DNA of 64,000 bases, from contig CAUDUM010000001.1 in NCBI GenBank assembly GCA_958452575.1, forward strand, positions 1-64,000, written 5' to 3'. Both the position numbers and the translations under genes were made by a program. Under the pieces are notes generated by a model, which made no database searches, had not been told where the DNA came from, and saw only the letters and a program-made list of their open reading frames with translations. How positions within the stretch are numbered: the first letter of the stretch is position 1; each line of letters opens with the position of its first letter. The stretch comes from an uncultured Eggerthellaceae bacterium (lineage in GTDB: Bacteria; Actinomycetota; Coriobacteriia; Coriobacteriales; Eggerthellaceae). Positions 8,983 to 18,005 of this stretch are shown one piece after another.

Positions 8983-11379
8983 ATGAAATGCGAACTTCGA
9001 AGTTATGCAAAACCCCAGGGGATGGACGATTGGGGAGAAGACGCCATCGAACGTTGGGAGAGTAACACTGACAACGTGATGGTTACAGTCATCTGCATCT
9101 CTTACAGACATGAGGATTTCATTGCCCAGGCATTGGATAGCTTCCTTGCACAGAAAACGACTTTTAAATTCAGGGTATTCGTTGGCGAAGACTGCGGGGG
9201 AGATGGCACTGCGGATATTATCCGAGAATACGCAGAGAGATATCCGGATGTGATCGTTCCTTTTATCCGGGAAACCAACATGGGTGCCCAAAGGAATCTT
9301 ATCGATCTTTGCAAACATGCAAATAGCCCATATATCGCTTTCTGCGAAGGCGATGATTATTGGGTAGATAATTACAAGCTTCAAAAGCAATACGATTTTA
9401 TGGAAGAGCACCTAGAATATAGGGTGTGCACCGCTCGGACGGAAATAGACGCTCCAGAGGACTGGCATCTGCGGTCTTGGTATAAGCCCACCGAAGGCGG
9501 TAGGCTTATCATCCCTGATAGCATTCCGGGATTCAAAAACAAATCAGAATACACACCAGGGGATATCATCGGCATTAACGTCGCGCACACGTCTACCCAC
9601 TTTTACAGATGGGACAATTCTATAGTCATCCCTGATTGGTATTACGAAGGGATCATCGGCGACACTCCTTTGCTACTTCTGCAGTTGGGCAATTCAAACC
9701 TTGCTGTTTTACCTGATGTTGTGTCTGTGTATAGGATCAACGAAGGCAGCATCTTTTTTGATAAAGATAGGGAGTCCAATTTCCTAAGGACGAGACTGGA
9801 CTATGTGCATTATTTATGCGGCTTGCTTGACTATGTCGAGGATCATTTCGATGATTACCCCTTCACGTCGCTTGAAAACAGAATAAAGGTGGAGACTGGA
9901 AACTATTTGCGACTTGTGGTTAAACAAAACGATGTCGACAAGATCGAGGAGTTTTTTTCAAATTATCCACGTGCGGGAAGAATGTTTTTGGAGGCAGCCA
10001 TTGCCAATTATTTCGATCAGCGCAGCTTGACGTCGTCCTTAGGTTGGAGCGAGTATAAAACCCTGGCGCGAGATAGGTCTTTTCGCAAGGACCTCAAGCC
10101 ATTCTTGCGCAAGTATAGAAAAAAGCAGTCTTTCATTCGCGTACTCCGTCGGAAAAAACGTACGGCAAAGTCTATATTCAGATACTGGAGGAACACTTTC
10201 AAGCCGAAAGATAATTCGGTTTGGGTGTTTTCTGGATTTAAAAAGAAATCGTATTTGGACAATACTAAGTATCTATATGAATTCGTTGTTGAGAATCATC
10301 CGGAAATTCAAGCATTTTGGGTCACCACTGACGATTCTTTAGTTAGTGAGCTCTCTGCTCGATCGATGCCTGTCGTAAAAATGAATTCGAAAGAAGGGAG
10401 GGAATTGATTTCGCGTGCAGGCGTTGCCTTTACGGATCATTTCCGGATGTCAGATTATAACGCAATGGATGGCTTGAATGACAGATTGAAGATAGTTCAA
10501 TTGTGGCATGGCGTTGGGTTAAAAGCAATTGGCGATCTCGGCAATACGGATGTTCCCGGAGTGAAGTTTTCTGACGATATTATTACCACGTCGGCAGATG
10601 GCTTCGTCAAAAAAATAATCAAACGTATCCGGTATGTTATCTACGCACCTCATCGTGAGCTATTTGAGCGTTACTACGCATTGGTTTGCCCCGGGGAGGA
10701 AAGGGTTCTGCAAATTGCTGATCCATGGCACATCCCGCATGAAGCGTGTCTGTTTTCCGGACACCCCAGGAACGAACTGTTGCATAGAACTAGCCCTAGC
10801 AAACACCCCATCAAGGTCATATATGCTCCCACCTATCGTTGGAATGTCAGGTGTGAAAAGCGAATGATCAAAATGCTTGTTGATGCGGCACCTGATATTC
10901 AGAAGCAGATGGAGAAGCTGGGCGGAGTTTTAACGGTGCGCCTGCATCCGCACACGTGGCGAGATTACAAGTACATGCTGAAGCGACTGGCTGATCAGTA
11001 CGATCACATTCTTCTTGATGAGGAGAAAGACATCTATTCTAATTTGGGGGAATACTCGATTCTTGTCTCGGATTACTCTTCTATTGCTTACGATTTTGTT
11101 TTGGTCGATAGACCAGTAGTCTTTTTTGCATTTGATTTGAGTGACTTTACCGAACAAGAATGCAAACTTAATTACGACTATGAAAGCTATTCTCCCGGTT
11201 TCCATACTTCAAATTGGCAGGAAACCTTGAGTGCGATAGAGCAGTATGTTAATGACCCTTCTGTTCATTCGGAGTGGAGAAATGCCGTGCGCAGCGAGTT
11301 CTATGACATGGAACGCAACGATGAAAACAATTCGGAAAGGATAGTGAGCGAACTCAAAACTCGTCTTGGACTTAGTTAA
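8983..11379 (+). CDS. GT2 glycosyltransferase fused to CDP-polyol phosphotransferase
   Basis: Two-domain protein of 798 aa. Residues about 20-250 are a family 2 glycosyltransferase (VICISYRHEDF; D124-D125 in FCEGDDYW). Residues about 410-798 are a Glyphos_transf domain (LWHGVGLKAIG with H509; SDYSSIAYDF with D697). One chain could therefore add a sugar and a polyol phosphate, giving a glycosylated or alternating teichoic acid repeat. The start is set at ATG 8983 because GAGG stands six bases before it; an ATG four codons earlier lacks a site. Codon use is AT-richer than in the upstream operon, suggesting separate origin. Its GT2 half closely resembles the gene at 15654. Confidence 0.87.
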   Translation: MKCELRSYAKPQGMDDWGEDAIERWESNTDNVMVTVICISYRHEDFIAQALDSFLAQKTTFKFRVFVGEDCGGDGTADIIREYAERYPDVIVPFIRETNMGAQRNLIDLCKHANSPYIAFCEGDDYWVDNYKLQKQYDFMEEHLEYRVCTARTEIDAPEDWHLRSWYKPTEGGRLIIPDSIPGFKNKSEYTPGDIIGINVAHTSTHFYRWDNSIVIPDWYYEGIIGDTPLLLLQLGNSNLAVLPDVVSVYRINEGSIFFDKDRESNFLRTRLDYVHYLCGLLDYVEDHFDDYPFTSLENRIKVETGNYLRLVVKQNDVDKIEEFFSNYPRAGRMFLEAAIANYFDQRSLTSSLGWSEYKTLARDRSFRKDLKPFLRKYRKKQSFIRVLRRKKRTAKSIFRYWRNTFKPKDNSVWVFSGFKKKSYLDNTKYLYEFVVENHPEIQAFWVTTDDSLVSELSARSMPVVKMNSKEGRELISRAGVAFTDHFRMSDYNAMDGLNDRLKIVQLWHGVGLKAIGDLGNTDVPGVKFSDDIITTSADGFVKKIIKRIRYVIYAPHRELFERYYALVCPGEERVLQIADPWHIPHEACLFSGHPRNELLHRTSPSKHPIKVIYAPTYRWNVRCEKRMIKMLVDAAPDIQKQMEKLGGVLTVRLHPHTWRDYKYMLKRLADQYDHILLDEEKDIYSNLGEYSILVSDYSSIAYDFVLVDRPVVFFAFDLSDFTEQECKLNYDYESYSPGFHTSNWQETLSAIEQYVNDPSVHSEWRNAVRSEFYDMERNDENNSERIVSELKTRLGLS

Positions 11380-11404
11380 TGCTTGTTGGTGAGGCGGTTC
11401 TGTT

Positions 11405-12124
11405 GTGAATTATGCAGTAATTTTTGCTGGAGGAACAGGTCAGCGCATGAAAAACTCCTCCAGACCAAAACAGTTTTTGGAGTTGCATGGCAAGCCCATC
11501 ATCGTCTACACGCTTGAGGTGTTTCAGGCTCATCCGCAAGTTGATGGGATTGTTGTTTCATGTGTGTCGGGGTGGTTAGATCACCTATGGGGGCTGAAAG
11601 ATCGGTTTGGCATCAGCAAGCTCATCGACATCGTTGAAGGGGGGAGGACGTCCCAAGACTCTAAATTGCACGCTCTGAGGAGGCTGGCTTCAATAGCGAA
11701 TGCCAGCGATTTGATTCTCATGCACGATGCGGTTCGTCCCCTTGTTACGGAGCAACTAATTACCGATAACCTTGAATGCGCTGGACGTTATGGCAATGCG
11801 ATTACGGTTGATCCTTTTACTGAAACAGGCGTTGTGAGCGAAGACGGCGTTTCGGTTGAACAGGTGATTGACCGACGCAAGCTGTACATTGCGAAAGCGC
11901 CTCAAACATTTAGATTTGGCGACGTTCTCTCAGCTCACGAGAAAGCGGTTGATATGCCTGACGAGGTTACTATTGATACTTGCACGATCATGACGGAACT
12001 CGGGGTAGAGCTTCATTTCGTGCAGTGCGATGATACCAATATAAAAATCACTCGACCGGAAGATTATTACATTTTTAAAGCGTTGTATGATCTTCGAGAG
12101 AGTCGTGCAGTTTTGGGGTTTTAG
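11405..12124 (+). CDS. Second TarI/IspD-like cytidylyltransferase
   Basis: 239-aa IspD/TarI family enzyme with FAGGTGQRM, PKQFLEL, MHDAVRPL and IKITRPEDY. It is a divergent paralogue of the protein at 4546. No TarJ-type reductase follows; instead an acyltransferase, an SDR and an ATP-grasp protein follow. It may activate ribitol-5-phosphate from the shared pool or a different polyol phosphate. The start is GTG at 11405 with GAGGCGG upstream. Function as housekeeping IspD is less likely inside this cassette. Confidence 0.8.
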   Translation: MNYAVIFAGGTGQRMKNSSRPKQFLELHGKPIIVYTLEVFQAHPQVDGIVVSCVSGWLDHLWGLKDRFGISKLIDIVEGGRTSQDSKLHALRRLASIANASDLILMHDAVRPLVTEQLITDNLECAGRYGNAITVDPFTETGVVSEDGVSVEQVIDRRKLYIAKAPQTFRFGDVLSAHEKAVDMPDEVTIDTCTIMTELGVELHFVQCDDTNIKITRPEDYYIFKALYDLRESRAVLGF

Positions 12125-12133
12125 GAGGGGTTT

Positions 12134-13240
12134 GTGAGTCCGTCGGATAAATCAATTGAACAGCAACCCATCAAGAGGATGGGCGAGTTTGATGTCTGGA
12201 AACTCGTTTTTGCAGTTGTGATCGTCATCCACCACACGTATTTACTGCCCACGGACATTCCGGAAATTCCTTTGTTCCAAGGGGGAAGTATTGGCGTAGA
12301 GTTCTTTTTTCTCGTCTCCGGCTTCCTGCTTGCTAGAAGTGCGAGCAAAACAGATCTGAACCCAAATCTTGGGCATCAAACCGCGCGTTTTATCGTTAAA
12401 AAAATCAAGTCATTCTTCCCATATATGGTTTTCGCCTTCGTGGTTACCTTTATCTTTAAAGCGTTATCTTTGGATTGGGGGGGAGTGACAACAGGAAAGA
12501 ACTTTTTTAATAGTATAGTCGAACTGTCGTTTGCTCGAATGTCGGGTATGGGAGATGCGTTTTTTAACGTGCCTACTTGGTATTTATCGACCATGGTTTT
12601 GTCATTGATGGTCTTGTACCCTTTGATTCTGAAATATAGGGGCGTGATGACAAAGGTCATCTTTCCGGTTGTCGCAGTCTGCATTCTGGGTTATCTGTTT
12701 CAGAAATACGGGCAACTTAGGACTCCTGACGCATGGGATGGGCTACTGTACAAGGGAACGCTTCGTGGATTCGCGGAAATTATGCTCGGTTCCTTTGCCT
12801 TTGAGATATGCGAGTGGTTCAAGAAATACAAGTTTACATTTGCGAGTCGGCTATTGCTGACAATTTTTGAGTACGGTGTGCTGTTGTTTATTATCGTTTA
12901 TTCCAATGAAGCGAGTTGTTGGGACTTGGACTGCCCCTCTATTCTGCTCATGGTGCTCTGCGTTGTGATTATGGGTGCCAATGCAAGCGTGTTTGCCAAC
13001 GTGCTGGGGCGCAGTCAATTCGTTTCGCTTTGCGGCAGGTTTTCCCTGATGCTATATTTGAACCACCTATATTGGATATACATTTTCGATGTTTTGGGTC
13101 TTCAGATGGGATATTACGAGATGACGGCGCTATTTGTTGTTGCCAGCGTTGCGTCTTCGATTGTTTGCTGGCTGGTTGCTGATGCAGTAGTCAAGTTCTT
13201 GAAATTAGATGCGGTGAAAGCTTTGTTTGTTTCGAAGTAG
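12134..13240 (+). CDS. Acyltransferase family 3 membrane protein
   Basis: 368-aa multi-spanning protein of the acyltransferase-3 family (OafA/OatA-like membrane domain). An early histidine pair sits in VIVIHHTYLLP, followed by the segment GGSIGVEFFFLVSGFLLAR and about ten hydrophobic helices. Family members acetylate or otherwise acylate surface sugars or peptidoglycan using cytoplasmic acyl-CoA. No extracellular SGNH domain is attached. The GTG start lies five bases after AGGAGG. In this cassette it probably O-acylates the polymer being built. Confidence 0.85.
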   Translation: MSPSDKSIEQQPIKRMGEFDVWKLVFAVVIVIHHTYLLPTDIPEIPLFQGGSIGVEFFFLVSGFLLARSASKTDLNPNLGHQTARFIVKKIKSFFPYMVFAFVVTFIFKALSLDWGGVTTGKNFFNSIVELSFARMSGMGDAFFNVPTWYLSTMVLSLMVLYPLILKYRGVMTKVIFPVVAVCILGYLFQKYGQLRTPDAWDGLLYKGTLRGFAEIMLGSFAFEICEWFKKYKFTFASRLLLTIFEYGVLLFIIVYSNEASCWDLDCPSILLMVLCVVIMGANASVFANVLGRSQFVSLCGRFSLMLYLNHLYWIYIFDVLGLQMGYYEMTALFVVASVASSIVCWLVADAVVKFLKLDAVKALFVSK

Positions 13241-13296
13241 TTTTGTCGAACTGCTTGTTTCAAATGAAGAACTTTTTTGAGGTGGGTGTGGGTATT

Positions 13297-14361
13297 ATGA
13301 AGAACATTTCATACAAAACAGAGTTGAAGGTCTGCTTGGGAGACACTGCCATTCCTTGGGACAAGCTAAATGGGGCTTCTGTATTGGTGACGGGTGCGAC
13401 TGGGTTGATTGGATCATGCTTGGTGAGGGTTTTGTCCGAGTATGCCCGGCGATCAACGATTCCCCTTACAATTTTTGCGCTTGTCAGAGATCGAAAGAAA
13501 GCAGAGGTGCTGCTCGCCAACTGCGTAAAACCATGTAATTTGGTCTTGCTGGAAGGGGATGTTTGCCGTCCGATTAAGTTGAACTCTTCTGTCGATTATA
13601 TTGTCCATGCCGCTTCGCGTACTGATAGCGCTGGATTTGTTACCGATCCAGTTTCGGTGATTGACACGACAATTAGCGGAACCAAAAGTATTCTTGAATT
13701 TGCGAAAGATCATGGCACTCGTGGTGTCGTGTTTCTTTCAACCATGGAGGTATATGGTTTAAATTCCAAAGGCGGGCGTATTGTGGAGAGCACCTACGAT
13801 TCTCTCGACCCGCTTTCCGTCAGAAATTGCTACCCTATTTCGAAATGCATGGCAGAAAACATTTGCTGCGCATATCACTTGCAATACGGCGTTCCTGTGA
13901 CGATAGCCCGTTTAGCTCAGTCCTTTGGCCCTGGCGTACAACCTGGAGACGGAAGGGTGTTCTCGTATTTCGCTAGGTGTGCGTTGGAGAACCGGGACAT
14001 CGTGCTGAAGACGAAAGGGGAGAGTAAACGCGTCTATGTCTATACGTTGGATGCGGTGTCTGCGATATTGATTCTGCTAATAAAAGGGGCGCGAGGCGAG
14101 GCGTACAACATTGCCAACGAGGAAACCTATTGCTCCATTCGGGAGATGGCTGAAATGGTTGCCAGTAGGGTTGCAGATGGGCGTATCTCAGTGAAAACAG
14201 AACTTGAGGATTGCCCACAATATATGCCACCCCACTTTCTCAATCTGTCTTCGGCTAAATTGCGCAAATTAGGCTGGATGCCAAGGTATTCTTTGGAGGG
14301 CATGTACAGAGAGCTGATACGATACTTCGAGTTTACCGAAAGTGGAAAACAGGAGGCTTAA
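13297..14361 (+). CDS. NAD-dependent epimerase/dehydratase (extended SDR)
   Basis: 354-aa extended short-chain dehydrogenase with the Rossmann loop VTGATGLIGS near the N terminus, the active-site segment STMEVYG and the YPISK catalytic pair. Such enzymes epimerise, dehydrate or reduce nucleotide sugars; substrate is not readable. ATG 13297 is chosen because it precedes the conserved domain and follows a GAGGTGG, although the spacing is long. An earlier ATG at 13264 is possible. Its neighbour TarI-like gene recalls the IspD-SDR pairing of Haemophilus Bcs1, which makes CDP-ribitol, but the YxxxK epimerase-like sequence points rather to a sugar nucleotide. Confidence 0.8.
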   Translation: MKNISYKTELKVCLGDTAIPWDKLNGASVLVTGATGLIGSCLVRVLSEYARRSTIPLTIFALVRDRKKAEVLLANCVKPCNLVLLEGDVCRPIKLNSSVDYIVHAASRTDSAGFVTDPVSVIDTTISGTKSILEFAKDHGTRGVVFLSTMEVYGLNSKGGRIVESTYDSLDPLSVRNCYPISKCMAENICCAYHLQYGVPVTIARLAQSFGPGVQPGDGRVFSYFARCALENRDIVLKTKGESKRVYVYTLDAVSAILILLIKGARGEAYNIANEETYCSIREMAEMVASRVADGRISVKTELEDCPQYMPPHFLNLSSAKLRKLGWMPRYSLEGMYRELIRYFEFTESGKQEA

Positions 14362-14362
14362 T

Positions 14363-15652
14363 GTGGATATGATAAAAGCGCTTGTCTTTCCCTGCGGATC
14401 AGAAATCGGGCTGGAGATTCATGAAGCGCTGAAGAGCATTCGCTTTGTGGAAGTTCATGGTGCATCCAGCGTTCGAGATCATGGTGCGTTCGTTTACCAG
14501 AATTATCATGAGGGGCTTCCGTACCTCACGGATCCGCGATTTAAAGAAGAGTTCGTTGGGCTGATTGAGGAGTTAGGGATCGATGTTGTTTTTCCGGCAC
14601 TGGACAGTGCTGTGCTCGAGCTCTCTCGAATCGCGGACGATCTTCCCTGCAAAGTGATTTCGTCTTCGTATGAAACCGCCCAAATTTGCCGTAGCAAAGA
14701 GCTAACCTATCAGGTGTTCCATGATTGCTGGTTCAATCCGAGGTCATATGCTTCTCCTGAAGAAGTCGATGGCTATCCGGTGATTATTAAGCCTTCTGTT
14801 GGTCAGGGCTCGCAAGGTTTCAAGATCATCGAATCCGAGGACGAGCTTGTGTTTGAACTGGAGGATCGCGCCGATAAGCAGGTGATTTGCGAGTATCTTC
14901 CTGGCGAGGAGTATACGATCGACTGCTTTACGGATAGACATGGTTCACTGAGGTATGCGTCGCAGCGAGTAAGGCATCGCACCAAAGCGGGAATCAGCGT
15001 TAATTCATACCTTACTAAGCCGGATGATTTGGTTTGGGGGATTGCTGAGTCGATCAACCAGCGCATGAATATGCGGGGTGTTTGGTTCTTCCAGCTAAAA
15101 AGGAATGCTTCCGGCGATTATCGCTTGCTGGAGATTGCGCCCCGTGTTGCAGGGACCATGTGCCTCGAACGCGCGATAGGCGTTAACCTCCCGTTGCTCT
15201 CTATATTCGATGTGCTGGATTACGACGTTGACATTCTTCCTCAGTTTGCCGAATGTGAAGTTGACAGGTCCTTTTATAACGTTTTCTCGGTGTCTTGCGA
15301 TTACGATCACGTCTACCTTGATTTTGACGATACCCTTGTGTGCGATGGGAAAGTAAATATTGACGTCGTTTCGTTTGTGTACCAGTGCGTCAATAAAGGC
15401 ATTCCGATCACGTTGCTGACAAGGCATACAAAGAATATCAAGGAGAGTCTGGCTGCCGCTAAGGTTTCCGAAGATATTTTCCAGCGTATCGTAGTGTTGG
15501 ATGACGACCAAAAGAAAAGCTCTTTCATCGAAGGCGATAAGGTGTTGTTCGTCGATGATTCCTTTGCCGAGCGAAAGGATGTTGCTCAAAACACCAATGC
15601 CATCGTCCTTGGTCTTGAGTCCCTGGACGTCGTGATGGACAGAAAGGCGTAA
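14363..15652 (+). CDS. ATP-grasp ligase fused to HAD-like hydrolase domain
   Basis: 429 aa. The N-terminal two thirds are an ATP-grasp domain (VIIKPSVGQGSQGF with K143; later LLEIAPRVAG as the metal-binding end). The C-terminal third is a HAD-like domain opening YLDFDDTL, with motif I aspartates D320 and D322, and ending LFVDDSFAER. ATP-grasp enzymes join a carboxylate to an amine or thiol through an acyl phosphate; the HAD part could remove a phosphate. Substrates are unknown. The GTG start has AGGAGG six bases upstream and lies right after the previous stop. The cassette context suggests a decorated sugar or polyol. Confidence 0.78.
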   Translation: MDMIKALVFPCGSEIGLEIHEALKSIRFVEVHGASSVRDHGAFVYQNYHEGLPYLTDPRFKEEFVGLIEELGIDVVFPALDSAVLELSRIADDLPCKVISSSYETAQICRSKELTYQVFHDCWFNPRSYASPEEVDGYPVIIKPSVGQGSQGFKIIESEDELVFELEDRADKQVICEYLPGEEYTIDCFTDRHGSLRYASQRVRHRTKAGISVNSYLTKPDDLVWGIAESINQRMNMRGVWFFQLKRNASGDYRLLEIAPRVAGTMCLERAIGVNLPLLSIFDVLDYDVDILPQFAECEVDRSFYNVFSVSCDYDHVYLDFDDTLVCDGKVNIDVVSFVYQCVNKGIPITLLTRHTKNIKESLAAAKVSEDIFQRIVVLDDDQKKSSFIEGDKVLFVDDSFAERKDVAQNTNAIVLGLESLDVVMDRKA

Positions 15653-15653
15653 T

Positions 15654-16721
15654 GTGCTTGACGCGCCGCGCGTTACCGTTGTTTGCATAACGTACAACCA
15701 TGAGGCTTTTTTAGGAAAAGCCTTGGATAGCTTTGTGTCTCAGGCGACCGATTTTCCCTTCCGGATTTTGGTGGGAAACGACTGCAGCGCCGACGGAACC
15801 GCTGAAGTCTTAGCACGGTATGCGTCTAGGTATCCGGATCTCATCGTTGCTTACAATAGAGATGAGAATATGGGTGCGCAAAGTAATTTGATTGATCTTT
15901 GCAGTCGCGCCGAATCGGAGTACATCGCCTTCTGCGAAGGCGATGATTACTGGATCGACAAGCGGAAGCTGCAAAAGCAATACGATCTTATGGAAAGCCG
16001 TAAAGATTTGCGGGCTTGCTTCCATGATACGGAAATCGTTTTCGATGAGCTTGGGCATAACTGGTTTCTCGCGAAGGATTATTCAAATACAGCAGATGGC
16101 AAGTTAAGGTGGAGCACCGGTCATAAGGCGTTTTCGGTGAGGGAATCGTACGAACTAAAGGACTATATTCCTTGCGGGTTTGTCCATACGTCGTCTATGT
16201 TCTTCCGCTGGGATTATTCGCTGACGATTCCTGAGTGGTATTTTCACCACTATATCGGCGATTATACGATCTGGGCATTGCAGGTCGGGCTGGGTCGGTT
16301 TGGGTATATCAACGAGACGATGTCCGTGTATCGCAAGAACGCTGGGGGATGCTACGATTTTTCTTCACGTGAGGATTTTTGGAATCAGACAAAAGAAGAC
16401 TGGATCTCGATAGATGATGACCTATGGAGCTATTTCCAAGAGCTGGGAGCTCCTGACGATCTTCTAAACGCGATCGCGAAACGCAGGGACGACGATCTCG
16501 TAAAGCTATTGAAAGCGAAATATAGAAAGTATGATTTCGAGGGACTTGCTAATGCGTGTTTCAAAAACAAAGAAGCTGTTGAGCGTTTGTCTGGTTTGTC
16601 GGTTCCCCTTGACGCGGGCTTGATCAAGAAGAGCCTATTCCTCTGCCGCGTTTCTTCTGCGTTGAAGTTGCGACTTCGAGGGAATAGGCTCAAACGCTTG
16701 GTGCGAAAGCTGATCAAGTAG
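15654..16721 (+). CDS. GT2 glycosyltransferase
   Basis: 355-aa family 2 glycosyltransferase. VVCITYNHEAFL opens the GT-A fold, and the metal site sits in YIAFCEGDDYW. The stretch from GAQSNLIDLC to LQKQYDLMES nearly repeats the N-terminal domain of the fusion at 8983, so the two arose by duplication and bracket the cassette. The GTG start is one base after the preceding stop. Target sugar unknown. Confidence 0.85.
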   Translation: MLDAPRVTVVCITYNHEAFLGKALDSFVSQATDFPFRILVGNDCSADGTAEVLARYASRYPDLIVAYNRDENMGAQSNLIDLCSRAESEYIAFCEGDDYWIDKRKLQKQYDLMESRKDLRACFHDTEIVFDELGHNWFLAKDYSNTADGKLRWSTGHKAFSVRESYELKDYIPCGFVHTSSMFFRWDYSLTIPEWYFHHYIGDYTIWALQVGLGRFGYINETMSVYRKNAGGCYDFSSREDFWNQTKEDWISIDDDLWSYFQELGAPDDLLNAIAKRRDDDLVKLLKAKYRKYDFEGLANACFKNKEAVERLSGLSVPLDAGLIKKSLFLCRVSSALKLRLRGNRLKRLVRKLIK

Positions 16722-16730
16722 CCTTCTTTG

Positions 16731-17843
16731 CTATCCGATCGTTTCCTTTACGATTTTGGAGATTCTATCCACGTCTTCGATCGGCAGATCGCTGTAAAGG
16801 GGCAGGGTGAGGATTCCGTTTGAGAACGCCTCTGCGATTGGCGTCGAATTGGGTTTGAACTGTTCCATGCAAGAGAATTTGCTGGTGATGGGGTAGAAGT
16901 ATTTCCTTGCCGAAATGCCTTCTTTCGCGAGTGCCTCGATTACGTCGTCGCGAGTGCAGCCGGATGTCTTGCTGTCGAAGAACACGGGGAAGTAGGCATA
17001 GTTTCTCTTGATGTTTTGGCTTATTCCTGGCAAATGTACTCCCTTTTCGTAGAGTGGAACAAGATTGTCTTGGTAACGTTCGAAAACGCGACGCCGTTTT
17101 TCGATCTCCTCATCGAGATGCCTCAAGTTGCAAAGGCCCATGCAAGCACAGAATTCGTTCATCTTTGAGTTCCCGCCTGCTTTTTCAATGGTCTCTGCAT
17201 CTCGCATCCCGAAATTTCGCAGAGCGATGATTTTCTCCCGGTAGTGTTCATCTTCGTACGTCAGCCCTCCGCCCTCAATCGTGTTGAAAACCTTGGTTGC
17301 GTGGAAGCTGAATGCGGAGATATCGCCGAAACAGGCTGCCGATACCCCGTTTTTCTCAACGCCGAAAGCGTGTGCTGCATCGTAGATGACCTTGAGGTCA
17401 TGTTTGTCGGCAATGTCTTTAATCGCGTCAACGTCGCATAGGTTGCCGTAGACATGAACCGGCATGATGGCACAGGTGTCTTCGGTGATCAGCTCTTCGA
17501 TCTTTTCTGGATCGATAGTCAAGTCATCCGGTCGAATGTCGCAAAACACCGGCTTGAGGCCTTTTCGGATGATGGCGTTGGTCGTCGATGCGAAAGTAAA
17601 GGGGGTGGTGATTACCTCTCCTTTCAAATCGAGCACTTCGAGAGCGCATTCGATGGCATTGTGCCCGTTTGTGAAAAGAGAGACGTACGGTACTTTGAGG
17701 AATTCGGACAGCTTGCTTTCGAGTTCTTGGTGTTTGGGTCCCATGTTCGTAAGCCAATGGGACTCGAAAACATCTGCGATTTCTGCAACGTATTCATCCA
17801 AAGGAGGCATTGATGAGCGTGTCACAAGAATTTGGTCGGACAT
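16731..17843 (-). CDS. PLP-dependent sugar aminotransferase (DegT/DnrJ/EryC1 family)
   Basis: 370 aa. The PLP lysine is K184 in SFHATKVFNT, and the aspartate that holds the pyridine nitrogen is D155 in YDAAHAFG. The family aminates keto-deoxy sugars bound to a nucleotide. It is divergent from rfbA/rfbB, which make dTDP-4-keto-6-deoxyglucose, the classic substrate. The start region (WLTNMGPKHQELE) resembles VioA-like C4 aminotransferases, so dTDP-4-amino-4,6-dideoxyglucose is a reasonable product. It converges with the GT2 gene at 16721 with only nine bases between. Confidence 0.85.
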   Translation of the reverse strand: MSDQILVTRSSMPPLDEYVAEIADVFESHWLTNMGPKHQELESKLSEFLKVPYVSLFTNGHNAIECALEVLDLKGEVITTPFTFASTTNAIIRKGLKPVFCDIRPDDLTIDPEKIEELITEDTCAIMPVHVYGNLCDVDAIKDIADKHDLKVIYDAAHAFGVEKNGVSAACFGDISAFSFHATKVFNTIEGGGLTYEDEHYREKIIALRNFGMRDAETIEKAGGNSKMNEFCACMGLCNLRHLDEEIEKRRRVFERYQDNLVPLYEKGVHLPGISQNIKRNYAYFPVFFDSKTSGCTRDDVIEALAKEGISARKYFYPITSKFSCMEQFKPNSTPIAEAFSNGILTLPLYSDLPIEDVDRISKIVKETIG

Positions 17844-18005
17844 GAGGTAGCCTTTCTGAGCTCATTTGGGAGTGGCGCCGAATCGCCTATCGGCATTATA
17901 TAGCGCTTGGTGAGGTTCTATAGATGCATATATCGGGGTTGCTTTGATAATATGTACCGAAGGCAAAACGAATCTGTTCTGACGAGCTGTTGATTGGGAG
18001 GATTC
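17844..18005. promoter_or_regulatory. Divergent promoter region, aminotransferase / rfbA
   Basis: On the minus strand a perfect TATAAT (17895-17900) lies about 50 bases before the aminotransferase start, with no clear -35. On the plus strand GATAAT/TAATAT (17946-17953) lies about 55 bases before rfbA. The arrangement suggests back-to-back promoters for an amino-sugar pathway. Confidence 0.4.
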
